Shown: positions 24,486 to 33,269 of the stretch, piece by piece
Layout of the letters: each line of letters starts with the position of its first letter
How positions within the stretch are numbered: position 1 is the first letter of the stretch
Made by a program: the position numbers and the translations under genes
Notes under the pieces: generated by a model
The model's database searches: none
The model's input: only the letters and a program-made list of their open reading frames with translations
Told to the model about the DNA's origin: nothing
From: a virus
Strand: one strand, 5' to 3'
IMG/VR virus record: IMGVR_UViG_3300042540_001822
Coordinates: 124,001 to 188,000 of that record
DNA: 64,000 nucleotides

Positions 24486-25117
24486 TGTTTAGTTTGTTTG
24501 ATTAAAGTTCTATTCAATTTTCCATAGTTTGATTCACCGTCAAAAGCTCTACCAATACGGTACAAATGTTTAGGTGATAATCCAAAGTAACCATCACAAT
24601 GATAAAATTTATCCATTTGTTCTGGAAGCATATCAGAGTCATCATCTAAAATTGCATAATCCTCAACTTCAGGATTTTTATCTAACCATTGCTGTATTTC
24701 TTCTCCCCTCATACCAAACCCCCTTCCAGTAATCCCAACAAAAGTTCCCTCATTAAATCCAAAATGTACCAAAGCATCTTCCCACCACTCTGGAATTAAT
24801 TCTTTTTTCTTACCAAAATGATGTCTCCAAACAGATGAAACACAAATTTTAGTTCCAGTTTCATTACAAAAATTAGAAAGCCATTTCCATTTTTGTGGAC
24901 AAGTTTCTCCAATCAACCTTTTAAGCTGAAATTCGTAGGTGTAGTAAATATCGGGTGTTTTGTGATTTGCATAACTCACAGGTTTTGATTTGATACCTAA
25001 AAACTTTCTGATTAAGTAGTAGTAAGTCCTGGGTTTCAACCACCTTTTTTTGTGTCGGTTCTCGTAAAAAACTTCAGAGTTCATAACCCCATCAATATCT
25101 AAAAATATAACTTTCAT
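24482..25117 (-). CDS. HAD phosphatase of the RNA-repair (SAK) type
   Basis: Motif I KVIFLDIDGVMNSEV, motif II VSSVWRHHF and the late acidic motif YAILDDDSDM. The layout (FLDIDGVxN...) fits the HAD group linked to Swiss Army Knife RNA-repair proteins. 211 aa, cytoplasmic. It overlaps the start of array II by 4 bases in the same direction. A role in healing 5' or 3' RNA ends is inferred from context. Confidence 0.65.
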   Translation of the reverse strand: MKVIFLDIDGVMNSEVFYENRHKKRWLKPRTYYYLIRKFLGIKSKPVSYANHKTPDIYYTYEFQLKRLIGETCPQKWKWLSNFCNETGTKICVSSVWRHHFGKKKELIPEWWEDALVHFGFNEGTFVGITGRGFGMRGEEIQQWLDKNPEVEDYAILDDDSDMLPEQMDKFYHCDGYFGLSPKHLYRIGRAFDGESNYGKLNRTLIKQTKQ

Positions 25118-25425
25118 ACTTTTACAAGTTTAAAATTTTCGCCATCGATTAGGATTTCTTTGTTTTCGCAAGACTTAGGTCGGTTGTCTATGATTAGACC
25201 ACCTGAATCCTCAAAGTAGATTTTATTACCTTGAGAATCGTATTCTCGTTTAGCCCAAACTCCATCTGAATCCTCAACGTAGATTAGATTGCCTTGAGAA
25301 TCATATTCACACTTTTCCCAATATCCATTTAAATGCTCATAATAGATTTCATTACCATTCTTGTCTCGGATTACCAAGAGACCATTGGTCTTGAAGTTCC
25401 ATTTAATTTTTTGTGCGATTGTCAT
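25114..25425 (-). CDS. Array II repeat protein 1 (103 aa, two units)
   Basis: N-terminus MTIAQKIKWNFKTNG, units GYWEKCEYDSQGNLIYVEDS and VWAKREYDSQGNKIYFEDS, and a C-terminal block with RPKSCENKEIL. It is coupled to the HAD gene downstream (4-base overlap). Confidence 0.8.
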   Translation of the reverse strand: MTIAQKIKWNFKTNGLLVIRDKNGNEIYYEHLNGYWEKCEYDSQGNLIYVEDSDGVWAKREYDSQGNKIYFEDSGGLIIDNRPKSCENKEILIDGENFKLVKV

Positions 25426-25874
25426 ACTTTCACGAGTTTAAATTTTTCACCACCAATTAGGATTTCTTTGTTTTCACAAGGCTTGGGTCGGTAGTCTATG
25501 ATTTCACCATATGAATTCTCATAGTAGATTACATTACCATTCTTGTCTTTGATTTCCTTTAAGTTACCGTTGGCCTTGAAGTTCCATTTGACACTGGCCT
25601 TGAAGTTCCATTTGGCACAGGGTTTAGGTCGATCGTCTCTGATTTGGCCAACTGAATTTTCAAAGTAGATTACATTGCCTTGAGAATCCCATTCTCGTTT
25701 TGACCAATACCCATTTGAATCCTCCAAGTAGATTTGATTACCTTGAGAATCCCGTTCATACTTTTCCCAAAACCTATTTGAATCCTCAAAGTAGATTAGA
25801 TTATCATTCTTGTCTTGGATGTTCAAGCATCCATTGGTCTCAAAATCCCATTTGATTTGTTGTGCTATTGTCAT
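25422..25874 (-). CDS. Array II repeat protein 2 (150 aa, internally duplicated)
   Basis: Longest copy. After two units and one RPKPC block, the N-terminal consensus reappears twice in shortened form (KWNFKASVKWNFKANGNLKE), so this gene looks like a fusion of two array members. This is direct evidence of unequal recombination within the array. Confidence 0.8.
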   Translation of the reverse strand: MTIAQQIKWDFETNGCLNIQDKNDNLIYFEDSNRFWEKYERDSQGNQIYLEDSNGYWSKREWDSQGNVIYFENSVGQIRDDRPKPCAKWNFKASVKWNFKANGNLKEIKDKNGNVIYYENSYGEIIDYRPKPCENKEILIGGEKFKLVKV

Positions 25875-26185
25875 ACTTTCACGAGTTTAAATTTTTCACC
25901 ATCGATTTCTACTACTTTGTTTTCACAGGGTTTGGGTCGTTTGTCTTTGATTACACCTTTTGAATTCTCATAGTAGATTTCTTTACCTTGAGAATCCCAT
26001 TCTTGTTTTTCCCAATATCCATCTGAATTCTCATAGTAGATTAATTTTTCTTCAGAATTGTATTCATGCCTGTCCCAACCTCCCGTATTTTCAAAGTAGA
26101 TTAGATTACCATTCTTGTCTCGGATTTCCAAGACACCGTTGGTCTTGAAATCCCATTTGATTTGTTGTGCTATTGTCTGTATCAT
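25871..26185 (-). CDS. Array II repeat protein 3 (104 aa, two units)
   Basis: Starts MIQTIAQQIKWDF and has a degenerate first unit (WDRHEYNSEEKLIYYENS) followed by YWEKQEWDSQGKEIYYENS and the C-terminal block ending EKFKLVKV. Confidence 0.8.
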   Translation of the reverse strand: MIQTIAQQIKWDFKTNGVLEIRDKNGNLIYFENTGGWDRHEYNSEEKLIYYENSDGYWEKQEWDSQGKEIYYENSKGVIKDKRPKPCENKVVEIDGEKFKLVKV

Positions 26186-26523
26186 ACTTTTACAAGTTTA
26201 TATTTTCCACCAGGTGCAAACATAGAAAAAAGACCTAAGCCTTTAAATTCTACTACTTTACCTTCACAGGGCTTGGGTCGGCTGTCTATGATTTCACCAT
26301 ATGAATTCTCATAGTAGATTACTTTTCCTTCAGAATCCAGTTCCCACTTTCTCCAAGTCCCATGTGAATACTCCAAGTAGATCAATTTACCTTGAGAATC
26401 CCATTCATACTTTTCCCAAACTCCATCTGAATTCTCCAGGTAGATTGGTTTACCATTCTTGTCTCGGATTACCAAGAGACCATTGGTCTTGAAATCCCAT
26501 TTGATTTGCTGTGCTATCGTCAT
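26182..26523 (-). CDS. Array II repeat protein 4 (113 aa, altered C-terminus)
   Basis: Two units (VWEKYEWDSQGKLIYLEYS, TWRKWELDSEGKVIYYENS). The C-terminal block carries an extra 12 or so residues (FKGLGLFSMFAPGG) before the usual YKLVKV, unlike all other copies. Confidence 0.8.
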   Translation of the reverse strand: MTIAQQIKWDFKTNGLLVIRDKNGKPIYLENSDGVWEKYEWDSQGKLIYLEYSHGTWRKWELDSEGKVIYYENSYGEIIDSRPKPCEGKVVEFKGLGLFSMFAPGGKYKLVKV

Positions 26524-26828
26524 ACTTTCACGAGTTTAAATTTTTCACCACCAAATTCTACTATCTTACCTTCACAAGACTTAGGTCGTTTGTCTTTAAT
26601 TAGACCATCTGAATTCTCATAATAGATTTCATTGCCTTCAGAATCGTATTCATGCTTTCTCCAATATCCCATTGAATTCTCACAGTAGATTTCTTTGCCT
26701 TTAGAATTCCGTTCCCACTTTGCCCAATATCCATCTAAATCCTCAAAGTAGATTATTTTACCATTCTTGTCTAGGATATCCAAGTCACCATTAGTGAAGT
26801 CCCATTTGATTTGTTGTGCTATTGTCAT
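26520..26828 (-). CDS. Array II repeat protein 5 (102 aa, two units)
   Basis: Starts MTIAQQIKWDFTNGD with one residue less than the family norm in the N-terminal block. Units YWAKWERNSKGKEIYCENS and YWRKHEYDSEGNEIYYENS. Confidence 0.8.
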   Translation of the reverse strand: MTIAQQIKWDFTNGDLDILDKNGKIIYFEDLDGYWAKWERNSKGKEIYCENSMGYWRKHEYDSEGNEIYYENSDGLIKDKRPKSCEGKIVEFGGEKFKLVKV

Positions 26829-27076
26829 ACTTTCACTAGTTTATATTTTTCACCTTCAAATTCTACTATCTTACCTTCACAGGGCTTGGGTCGTTTGTCT
26901 ATGATTCTACCAAATGAATTCTCCCTGTAGATTAGATTGCCTTGAGAATCGTATTCGCTCTTTTCCCAAACCCTATTTGAATCCTCCCAGTAGATTAGTT
27001 TACCATTATTGTCTTTGATTCTCAATTCATCATTGGTCCTGAAATCCCATTTGATTTGTTGTGCTACTGTTTTCAT
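26825..27076 (-). CDS. Array II repeat protein 6 (83 aa, one unit)
   Basis: Short form: MKTVAQQIKWDFRTND, one unit (VWEKSEYDSQGNLIYRENS) and the C-terminal block. It begins with MKT instead of MTI, the same kind of variation seen in the first gene of array I. Confidence 0.8.
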   Translation of the reverse strand: MKTVAQQIKWDFRTNDELRIKDNNGKLIYWEDSNRVWEKSEYDSQGNLIYRENSFGRIIDKRPKPCEGKIVEFEGEKYKLVKV

Positions 27077-27384
27077 ACTTTTACAAGTTTAAATTTTTCA
27101 CCACCGATTAGGATTTCTTTGTTTTCACAAGATTTGGGTCGTTTGTCTGCGATTACACCATTTGAATCCTCACAGTAGATTACATTACCTTGAGAATCGA
27201 ATTCATACTTTGCCCAAAGTCCTTTTGAATCCTCCATGTAGATTAGATTGTCTTGAGAATCGTATTCACGCTTTGCCCAAAATCCACTTGAAGTCTCAAA
27301 GTAGATTAGGGAATCATTCTTGTCTCGGATTTGCAAGACGCCATTGGTCTTGAAATCCCACTTGATTTGTTGTGCTATTGTCAT
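27073..27384 (-). CDS. Array II repeat protein 7 (103 aa, two units)
   Basis: First gene of array II in transcription order: MTIAQQIKWDFKTNG, units FWAKREYDSQDNLIYMEDS and LWAKYEFDSQGNVIYCEDS, C-terminal block RPKSCENKEILI. Confidence 0.8.
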   Translation of the reverse strand: MTIAQQIKWDFKTNGVLQIRDKNDSLIYFETSSGFWAKREYDSQDNLIYMEDSKGLWAKYEFDSQGNVIYCEDSNGVIADKRPKSCENKEILIGGEKFKLVKV

Positions 27385-27388
27385 ACTT

Positions 27389-28000
27389 TCATTTTTTATT
27401 TTGTAATTCTTCTAAATAATCCTGAAGATCTGATGAGGTCATATATGTTTTACTAAAATCAGGTTCAATTTTCTTAATTTGTTTAATTGTGTCTTCTTTT
27501 TTACCAAGTCTGTAATAATGAGCCTCAATAGCATCTGCTAAGTCTTGAATATATTTTGGTGCAGCAACCGAGATTCTTAAATCATACCAAGACCATTTTG
27601 TTTTATAGTCTGTGAATGTTATTCCTTTGGTTAGTTTTCTATGCAAATTATGTAGTGTTCTATTACGAACTCTTACAATTGATTTATCATTACCAAATAC
27701 CTGAAGAAATCTAAGAAACCAACGAGGACACCACCAAGGTTTTGCTTCATAATCCATGGCCAAAACTAATGGGACCATAGCTTTATTATAGTATTTGTCA
27801 TCAGGTACAGAACCTAAATAACCATACTTTTGGGAAAAGTTTTTGGGAAAGAATATGAAACAAATATCACTCCACTTTAAATCACGAGTATAAATTATTC
27901 CTTTCTTTCTTCCTTTCCAAAATAGTAGAGATTGTCCAAAGTCTTTGACTTTATCAATAAGCGGACGATTGTCCTTAATGTAAAATTTACTTTTTTTCAT
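27389..28000 (-). CDS. Hypothetical protein, 203 aa
   Basis: Basic, Trp-rich protein (KPWWCPRWFLRFLQVFGNDK, YKTKWSWYDLRIS) with a helical C-terminus. It may be a conserved phage protein, but no function is known. It starts MKKSKFYIKDNRPL. It sits directly upstream of array II in the same transcription direction. Confidence 0.6.
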   Translation of the reverse strand: MKKSKFYIKDNRPLIDKVKDFGQSLLFWKGRKKGIIYTRDLKWSDICFIFFPKNFSQKYGYLGSVPDDKYYNKAMVPLVLAMDYEAKPWWCPRWFLRFLQVFGNDKSIVRVRNRTLHNLHRKLTKGITFTDYKTKWSWYDLRISVAAPKYIQDLADAIEAHYYRLGKKEDTIKQIKKIEPDFSKTYMTSSDLQDYLEELQNKK

Positions 28001-28011
28001 TTTTTGTAATT

Positions 28012-28128
28012 TTATGAAAGCATATCTTCAATTAACATGTACATTCCATAAAGGAAAAAAACCAAGATGGCAAATAAAATTAAATTAGAGATGAATGAGA
28101 AAATTGGGTTTATTTTTTGGGTTGACAT
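28012..28128 (-). CDS. Very small membrane protein, 38 aa
   Basis: Frame MSTQKINPIFSFISNLILFA followed by ILVFFLYGMYMLIEDMLS. One hydrophobic segment of about 20 residues. It fills the gap between 28001 and 28134. Confidence 0.5.
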   Translation of the reverse strand: MSTQKINPIFSFISNLILFAILVFFLYGMYMLIEDMLS

Positions 28129-28134
28129 ATAAAA

Positions 28135-28461
28135 TTAATTTGAATCCGGGGAAGAATTAGAAATGGGTAAAGAATCAGGTTCACAGTGATTTCTGGTACA
28201 AATCTGTTGAATTTTTTCTATTACAATAATTGTGTCTTTTGTAGGAAGTTCTTCTACAATTTCCACTGGGGAATCCATAACTTTTGGTGAGGAAATCTCC
28301 GTTTTCACTGATTTAATTTGTAAGTGGATTAACCTTTGAAGCGGTTCTAAAATTTGAAAAACCAATCCTAGAATTAAAACACAAGTGACTAAAGTCATAA
28401 GCAACCCGGCCCAAAAGGCAATTTGGAATCCATAATTTCTAGGCTTTTTGTTCGAGCTCAT
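28135..28461 (-). CDS. Single-pass membrane protein, 108 aa
   Basis: The transmembrane segment spans residues about 13-35 (FWAGLLMTLVTCVLILGLVF) and is followed by an extended Ser/Pro/Asp-rich C-terminus (EPDSLPISNSSPDSN). Location next to the GH19 enzyme hints at an envelope or lysis role, but no family is recognised. Confidence 0.55.
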   Translation of the reverse strand: MSSNKKPRNYGFQIAFWAGLLMTLVTCVLILGLVFQILEPLQRLIHLQIKSVKTEISSPKVMDSPVEIVEELPTKDTIIVIEKIQQICTRNHCEPDSLPISNSSPDSN

Positions 28462-28876
28462 CTAAAATTGTTTTGAGTGAGTGTTTTATGTTAGAGGTTA
28501 TTTCCATTTCAAATCCAAGTCTCCGTTCTTCCATTTCAACATTGTAAAAGTCAATGAGTCTTTTCCAACTTCGATGACTGAGAGAAACTGAGTAAGAATG
28601 GACGTTGTTGATAATTTGAACGTGTTGGTTCTGCATGATGACATAGATCTCAAGTCTTTGATTTTTAATGTACCTCTTGTCTGTTAGAGGGGTCATTAAA
28701 ATGACAGAGTCTTTCATTTTGACTAGTTTTTTGCACAAAACTACACAGTCTCCCTCATGGGGAAGAAGCTCTGACCTATTGGAATAATCTATGTCGAATT
28801 TTCGTACAATCCAAATGTAAATTTTTTGGATCTTTCTTCGCAAGGAGTGTGAATTGAAGGGTTTATTAGTTATCAT
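28439..28876 (-). CDS. Hypothetical protein, 145 aa
   Basis: Start at ATG 28876 (MITNKPFNSHSLRRK); the longer frame would use TTG. Basic N-terminus, mixed middle (VVLCKKLVKMKDSVILMTPL), helical C-terminus. No family recognised. Confidence 0.55.
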   Translation of the reverse strand: MITNKPFNSHSLRRKIQKIYIWIVRKFDIDYSNRSELLPHEGDCVVLCKKLVKMKDSVILMTPLTDKRYIKNQRLEIYVIMQNQHVQIINNVHSYSVSLSHRSWKRLIDFYNVEMEERRLGFEMEITSNIKHSLKTILDELEQKA

Positions 28877-28952
28877 TTGAATTGATTTACTACCCAAAAT
28901 TACAAAAAGATTTCCACAAATAAAAATAAAAAGGGTAAAATATTTTGTGCTT

Positions 28953-29837
28953 TTATGCCTTTTTTAAATTGTCCAGGTCAAGGTTTCGGGCAAAAGCAAG
29001 TGCTTTTTGTGTTCCCTCCCTGGGAATACCCTTGTCAATATTTGTAGCTGGTCCAGCATTGGCATTAGATACCGCCTTTGTTGCATTTTCTAGGTTGCTA
29101 AAATCGTTGTGGTCTTTATTGCCGTATTTGCGTTTAATTGTGGGATTATTGAGCATATCTCTAAAATAAAGGGCAACCACATCTGCTGCAACCTTAGAAT
29201 CACGATCTAATATTTCTGGATCAGAAACCAAATTTACATTAGATCCAATTGACTTTAAAAGGTCCGTATATCTTTGATAGTTGGATTTGAATGTTAGCCC
29301 ATTGTATCCCCTACCTCTATACTTCCATCCATCTCCTGGTGAAGTGTTCCCGTACCCTTGTGATGTACCACTTGGATCATCTTTTCCATAAACACGATCC
29401 CAAAATTTAGAATCATCTTTTTTTAGAGCATCTAATTCCGAATCTGAAAGTTCTTTGACCCTGGATCCAAAGATTTCTCTAATTCTAGAATTCGGAGTGG
29501 TTTTATAGGACATCTCCGCTCTCTTGTGATTGAAAGAGCTTTCTTTTGAAATTACACCAAGAACTCCCGCTTGAACATATGGATTTGTAATGCCTGCCTT
29601 TTTCAGAGAATCGATAATTTCCCCCATCGCCTCCTTAACATTGACCGGGGAAGAATCCAATTTTATTTCTCCTGAAACGGGTGAAGTTGAATTTTTTCCA
29701 TCCAAACCTTTTTCTATTTCTGATGCTAAACTGCTTACACTTTGTGTAGAATACACCCCCATCGCTTCTTTTCTTTGATTAACAAGCCATTTTTTGAAAT
29801 CATCTACACCAGATGAATTTTCTTTATCTTCGTTCAT
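28953..29837 (-). CDS. GH19-type peptidoglycan hydrolase (endolysin-like)
   Basis: Residues about 70-290 resemble the glycoside hydrolase family 19 chitinase/lysozyme fold: YVQAGVLGVISKESSF with the likely catalytic Glu, then GWKYRGRGYNGLTFKSNYQRYT and VAALYF-like helices. The N-terminal 70 residues are Ser-rich and variable. No signal peptide, so export would need a holin, or it acts as a virion enzyme. A GGATATATAA motif lies 13 bases upstream of the start, suggesting late expression. Confidence 0.8.
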   Translation of the reverse strand: MNEDKENSSGVDDFKKWLVNQRKEAMGVYSTQSVSSLASEIEKGLDGKNSTSPVSGEIKLDSSPVNVKEAMGEIIDSLKKAGITNPYVQAGVLGVISKESSFNHKRAEMSYKTTPNSRIREIFGSRVKELSDSELDALKKDDSKFWDRVYGKDDPSGTSQGYGNTSPGDGWKYRGRGYNGLTFKSNYQRYTDLLKSIGSNVNLVSDPEILDRDSKVAADVVALYFRDMLNNPTIKRKYGNKDHNDFSNLENATKAVSNANAGPATNIDKGIPREGTQKALAFARNLDLDNLKKA

Positions 29838-29850
29838 AATTTGGTTTTAT

Positions 29851-29860
29851 TTATATATCC
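29851..29860 (-). promoter_or_regulatory. GGATATATAA motif, candidate late promoter
   Basis: Minus-strand GGATATATAA, 13 bases upstream of the GH19 gene start. The same 10-mer occurs at 36021-36030 and 47590-47599. Confidence 0.4.
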
Positions 29861-29861
29861 C

Positions 29862-30638
29862 TCACCAATTTGGAATAGATTGGTAATAAGAATCTGAATC
29901 TATAAATTGAAAGAGGTTTGAATTTTCGGCAACTCTAATTTCCATGTTTCTTACTTTTTGTTTGTGGTCAGAGAAAGACAAAAATTCTCGAGAAATCATG
30001 GGCCAAATGGTGTAATTCTGGATAGGAACTTTTTCTGACGTTATGAAGTGGTCAAAGTCTGGGAATTCTTTAGATTTTTGAATATTTTGTTCCACTTTTG
30101 AAATGATCGTGTTTCTATAAACCACAAAGTTAATTGTTGAGGCGTACCCTATCGGTTTGGAAAGATTCTCTGTTAGAATTTGCATTTCTCCAAAAAAATA
30201 ATGGTTTCCAATTAGACAATCCCAATCATAAGGCAAATCGTTGAATGCCAATTTCAACTTAGATAAGGCACCAGGTACCAAATAAGCGTCGTCCTCCATA
30301 ACAACTATACATTCTTCTTCTGATAGTCCTTGTTTGAGACAAGAAAAATGTGATTCAAAAATTGCAGACTGTCTGTCTTCTTTCTCAATTGCAGAAAATC
30401 TTGAAACTTCAAAGTTATCGAATAAATCGAAATTTCTGGATTTAAATTCATCCCATCGATCTGATCTTCTATCTAAATTTATAACATAAGCTTTGGAAGG
30501 GAATTTACATGGATTCAATTTCCGTAATTCACCAGAATCTATGGATTTCTTAATTCTTGATAAATTTTCTTCCTTGTTACTTTTGGAGACAGCTCTAAAA
30601 TAACCATGGCCCCCAGATGAACGTAAAGGATCATTCAT
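29862..30638 (-). CDS. GT25-family glycosyltransferase
   Basis: AYVINLDRRSDRWDEF, AIEKEDRQSAIFESHFSCLKQGL and IVVMEDDAYL identify the LPS-type GT25 glycosyltransferase family, which adds sugars in surface glycans. ATG at 30638 (MNDPLRSSGGHG) is preferred over a 30689 start, because the shorter one overlaps the upstream stop in ATGAATGA. 258 aa with that start. Confidence 0.75.
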   Translation of the reverse strand: MNDPLRSSGGHGYFRAVSKSNKEENLSRIKKSIDSGELRKLNPCKFPSKAYVINLDRRSDRWDEFKSRNFDLFDNFEVSRFSAIEKEDRQSAIFESHFSCLKQGLSEEECIVVMEDDAYLVPGALSKLKLAFNDLPYDWDCLIGNHYFFGEMQILTENLSKPIGYASTINFVVYRNTIISKVEQNIQKSKEFPDFDHFITSEKVPIQNYTIWPMISREFLSFSDHKQKVRNMEIRVAENSNLFQFIDSDSYYQSIPNW

Positions 30639-31032
30639 CGTCCCAAAGATCAAAGTCTTCTTGTTCTTCGTAGGGATTTGTTTCTTCAAAAATCAACTCC
30701 CATCCATCAGATTCTTTCTTCCAAACTTTTGAAGAATAGGGGAGATCTACAGTCCAGGAATAATTTGATCCTTGATCAAATTCAACAAAGATTGATTCTA
30801 GAGATGCAATTAAATTCGAGAATTCTTCGTCCCCTAAAATTTCAACTCCATCCTCCTCCAAGAAAATCTCCCAAACCCCAATTTTTCCCACCTCGACACT
30901 TGATGAGATTTTTTCCAAAAGAACTTTATTGTAATTTAATTTTAGAATTTCGGATTGAATGAATTCTAATTTAGTTTTGTCTGCTTTTTCAGATGAGATC
31001 AAGTCGATCTGAAAAGATCCATAGTCGGACAT
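30631..31032 (-). CDS. Hypothetical protein, 133 aa
   Basis: Soluble, acidic at the C-terminus (NPYEEQEDFDLWDDE). It contains SSKVWKKESDGWELIFEE and a middle part with SASLESIFVEFDQG-like text, not recognised as a family. Expressed with the GT25 gene. Confidence 0.6.
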   Translation of the reverse strand: MSDYGSFQIDLISSEKADKTKLEFIQSEILKLNYNKVLLEKISSSVEVGKIGVWEIFLEEDGVEILGDEEFSNLIASLESIFVEFDQGSNYSWTVDLPYSSKVWKKESDGWELIFEETNPYEEQEDFDLWDDE

Positions 31033-31051
31033 GTTTTTTATTTTTTTTATA

Positions 31052-31648
31052 TTATTTTCTCAGACACCAAACAAATTGGTTTTCATATAAGTTTACCTGG
31101 TTTGGTGTAAAAATGGGTAAACTCAGAAATTCATCTACAGCTTGAACAACGCTAGGCCATTTAGGATTATAGTCATGACCTGCTATAAATCCTCCAATTT
31201 TGATTTTTGGGAACCAAGAAGTTATGTCTTCTTTAACATTTTCATATGAATGTCCGGCATCTATGAACACAAAATCTAAAGATCGATCATCATAATCAAA
31301 AGAGGCCAGATTGGATTTTTTGCGGACCGGATTGATAATTTCTTGAACAGGACTTACGTTTTTTAAAAACTCTTCATAAAGCCAATTTGGATCTTCAAGA
31401 ATTTTAGGGTTGAACGCGTATGAATTTGGATCGATGTGTTCATCAGATCCATCCCATGTATCAACACAATCAAATCTTATTTTTTTCTTTGAATTTATAA
31501 TTTCAACTGCCATATAGGATGAACTTCTTCCCTTCCATGACCCAACTTCGACAAAATGAGATCCATCTACAAAATGTGAAACCATTTGAGAATAAAAATC
31601 CGGATATGTAAACCAGTTTTCTCCTAGATTTTGATAAAAATGATCCAT
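31052..31648 (-). CDS. Class I SAM-dependent methyltransferase
   Basis: Rossmann methyltransferase: FVEVGSWKGRSSSYMAVE gives the SAM-binding glycine motif, FDCVDTWDGSDEH the acidic loop, and LDFVFIDAGHSYENVKED the strand-4 motif. It resembles Methyltransf_24-type enzymes. Acceptor unknown, possibly a sugar. Confidence 0.8.
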   Translation of the reverse strand: MDHFYQNLGENWFTYPDFYSQMVSHFVDGSHFVEVGSWKGRSSSYMAVEIINSKKKIRFDCVDTWDGSDEHIDPNSYAFNPKILEDPNWLYEEFLKNVSPVQEIINPVRKKSNLASFDYDDRSLDFVFIDAGHSYENVKEDITSWFPKIKIGGFIAGHDYNPKWPSVVQAVDEFLSLPIFTPNQVNLYENQFVWCLRK

Positions 31649-31650
31649 TG

Positions 31651-33186
31651 TTATACGTTGGCCATTAAGGTGACTTTCAAACCTTTTGAAGGATGAATAA
31701 GATAACCGTGTAATGCCCGTGTAGATCCTTCATATCCATGGTTGTGGTGCCATCGATCTGATCCAGAAAGACTAGGCATTTGAAATACCTTTACTCCCTT
31801 ATAATCTTTTACCATTTCGTGGTGGAGGTGTCCAGTAAAAAAGCTTCTGTGTTTAGTTCTGGCCCAAGCTTCTTGCGCTTCGTTGGCCATAAGATAAGGA
31901 AGTTCTTGGAGTTTGGTTCCGTCTCCGTGTGTGAAGCCCAGCAGATTCTCCCCGTACTCAAAATACTGTCTGAATTTGTGGCACCGAATAACATTCACGT
32001 CCGAGCAGTTCCGATAATATGCACCCAGATATTGTAAGAGCACGTGTGAAAGTTTGAAATCGTGATTACCTGCGGTCAGAAGAATTTCAACAGGAGCTAT
32101 CTGTCTTAGTGTGTCAATAAATTCAACCATGAGCTGCTGACCTTCCACCATAATTTGGATGAATGTTCCGTCACAATCTTGAGGAGTACCTTTGGTGGTA
32201 GTACCACCTAAAGTATCAACATGGAAAAAATCAGATCCTACTGGAACTACAATTTTTTCCACATTGTAATGAACCACATCAGCTAAAATTTCTGCAGTCT
32301 TTGTCATTAACAGATCTTTCGCCATTTGCCTGCTATATGCTTCTCTGACTTCCCCAGACCAAGAATATTTTCCGTAGTGAAGATCGAAGGGAGAAATTAC
32401 CAAAGAATGAGGATCTCCATCGGGCAATTTCAATTTGGGTACCTCATACTGGGCAAAAACCTGGGAAAGTTTTTCAACTAAAGGGTTAATGATCAGTCCT
32501 CTAAATGCCCACCAATTGCTGGCCGCTTCTTTAATCATTTTTTCCTCTTCCCTAGTATATTTTTGAAAGAAAGAAAATTTTCTTTTTTGTAAAGCATCCG
32601 CCACCATTTCCTCCTCTTCTCTCATGAACATTTCCTCGTCGGTGAAAGGCTCAGAATCGTGGGTCCATCCCAGAATTGTCTTCAAAGCGACAAAGATGTT
32701 TCGAGGGATTTCAAAATTGCGGCAAATTTCGTTGATTGTCTCGGGTGATCCTGTTAAAGCAGAATATCTGCTTTTCATATCACGGATGATTGTACCTGTA
32801 AATTTGTAAGCTTTATTTTTGATGTAGACTATGTATAGATCTTTGGTCTCGTCATAGTAATAATCCGTGCTGTGTTTGTACTTTTTAAAAGCAGATCTAG
32901 CAGCAGATTCTTCCTCCTGGATCATTTGGTCCAAATCTTCATCGGTCACCTCCTCAGTTTTAAATTTTTCCTGGATGTGTTCCGTCACTTCCGATTCAGA
33001 ATCAGGTTCGGCCAAACGGGAAGAAATTGCTCGACGAAACGAATCCAATTGGGAAGAGCCTAAAGTTATGTTCTTGTCCTCGACAATTTTTTTTGCAATC
33101 TCCGTTTTGCTGAGACCAGATTGGTGCAACTGTCTAATTTCTTCTTCATACTTTAAAACTAAATCTCTAAGGGAAAATGAACTCAT
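31651..33186 (-). CDS. Metallophosphoesterase with N-terminal DNA-binding-like region, 511 aa
   Basis: The C-terminal two-thirds shows SPFDLHYGKYSWSGE, VPVGSDFFHVD, LTAGNHD, GFTHGDGTK and FFTGHLHHE, all metallophosphatase motifs in order. The N-terminal 110 residues look helical with an HTH-like LSKTEIAKKIVEDKNI. It could act on nucleic acids; substrate unknown. Start MSSFSLRDLVLKYEEE at 33186; a TATAAAATT element lies about 15 bases upstream. Confidence 0.75.
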   Translation of the reverse strand: MSSFSLRDLVLKYEEEIRQLHQSGLSKTEIAKKIVEDKNITLGSSQLDSFRRAISSRLAEPDSESEVTEHIQEKFKTEEVTDEDLDQMIQEEESAARSAFKKYKHSTDYYYDETKDLYIVYIKNKAYKFTGTIIRDMKSRYSALTGSPETINEICRNFEIPRNIFVALKTILGWTHDSEPFTDEEMFMREEEEMVADALQKRKFSFFQKYTREEEKMIKEAASNWWAFRGLIINPLVEKLSQVFAQYEVPKLKLPDGDPHSLVISPFDLHYGKYSWSGEVREAYSRQMAKDLLMTKTAEILADVVHYNVEKIVVPVGSDFFHVDTLGGTTTKGTPQDCDGTFIQIMVEGQQLMVEFIDTLRQIAPVEILLTAGNHDFKLSHVLLQYLGAYYRNCSDVNVIRCHKFRQYFEYGENLLGFTHGDGTKLQELPYLMANEAQEAWARTKHRSFFTGHLHHEMVKDYKGVKVFQMPSLSGSDRWHHNHGYEGSTRALHGYLIHPSKGLKVTLMANV

Positions 33187-33269
33187 ATTGGGTTTGAATT
33201 TTATACCGAAACGGATTTTGCTATATACTTTAGAAGTGTTGAAAAATTTCGAATTCTAAAAAATTAATT

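Larger units (their letters stand above)
25114..27384. repeat. Array II of 63-bp repeat genes (7 copies)
   Basis: Seven head-to-tail paralogues with 4-base overlaps, built like array I. Unit number varies from one to three, and one copy (25422-25874) is a visible fusion. Together the two arrays hold 12 genes. Confidence 0.85.

Noticed and set aside
14476-27353. Open plus-strand frames running through the two repeat arrays
   Set aside because: They come from the 63-bp repeat lacking stops in the antisense frame, and no start context, neighbours or conserved protein supports them.
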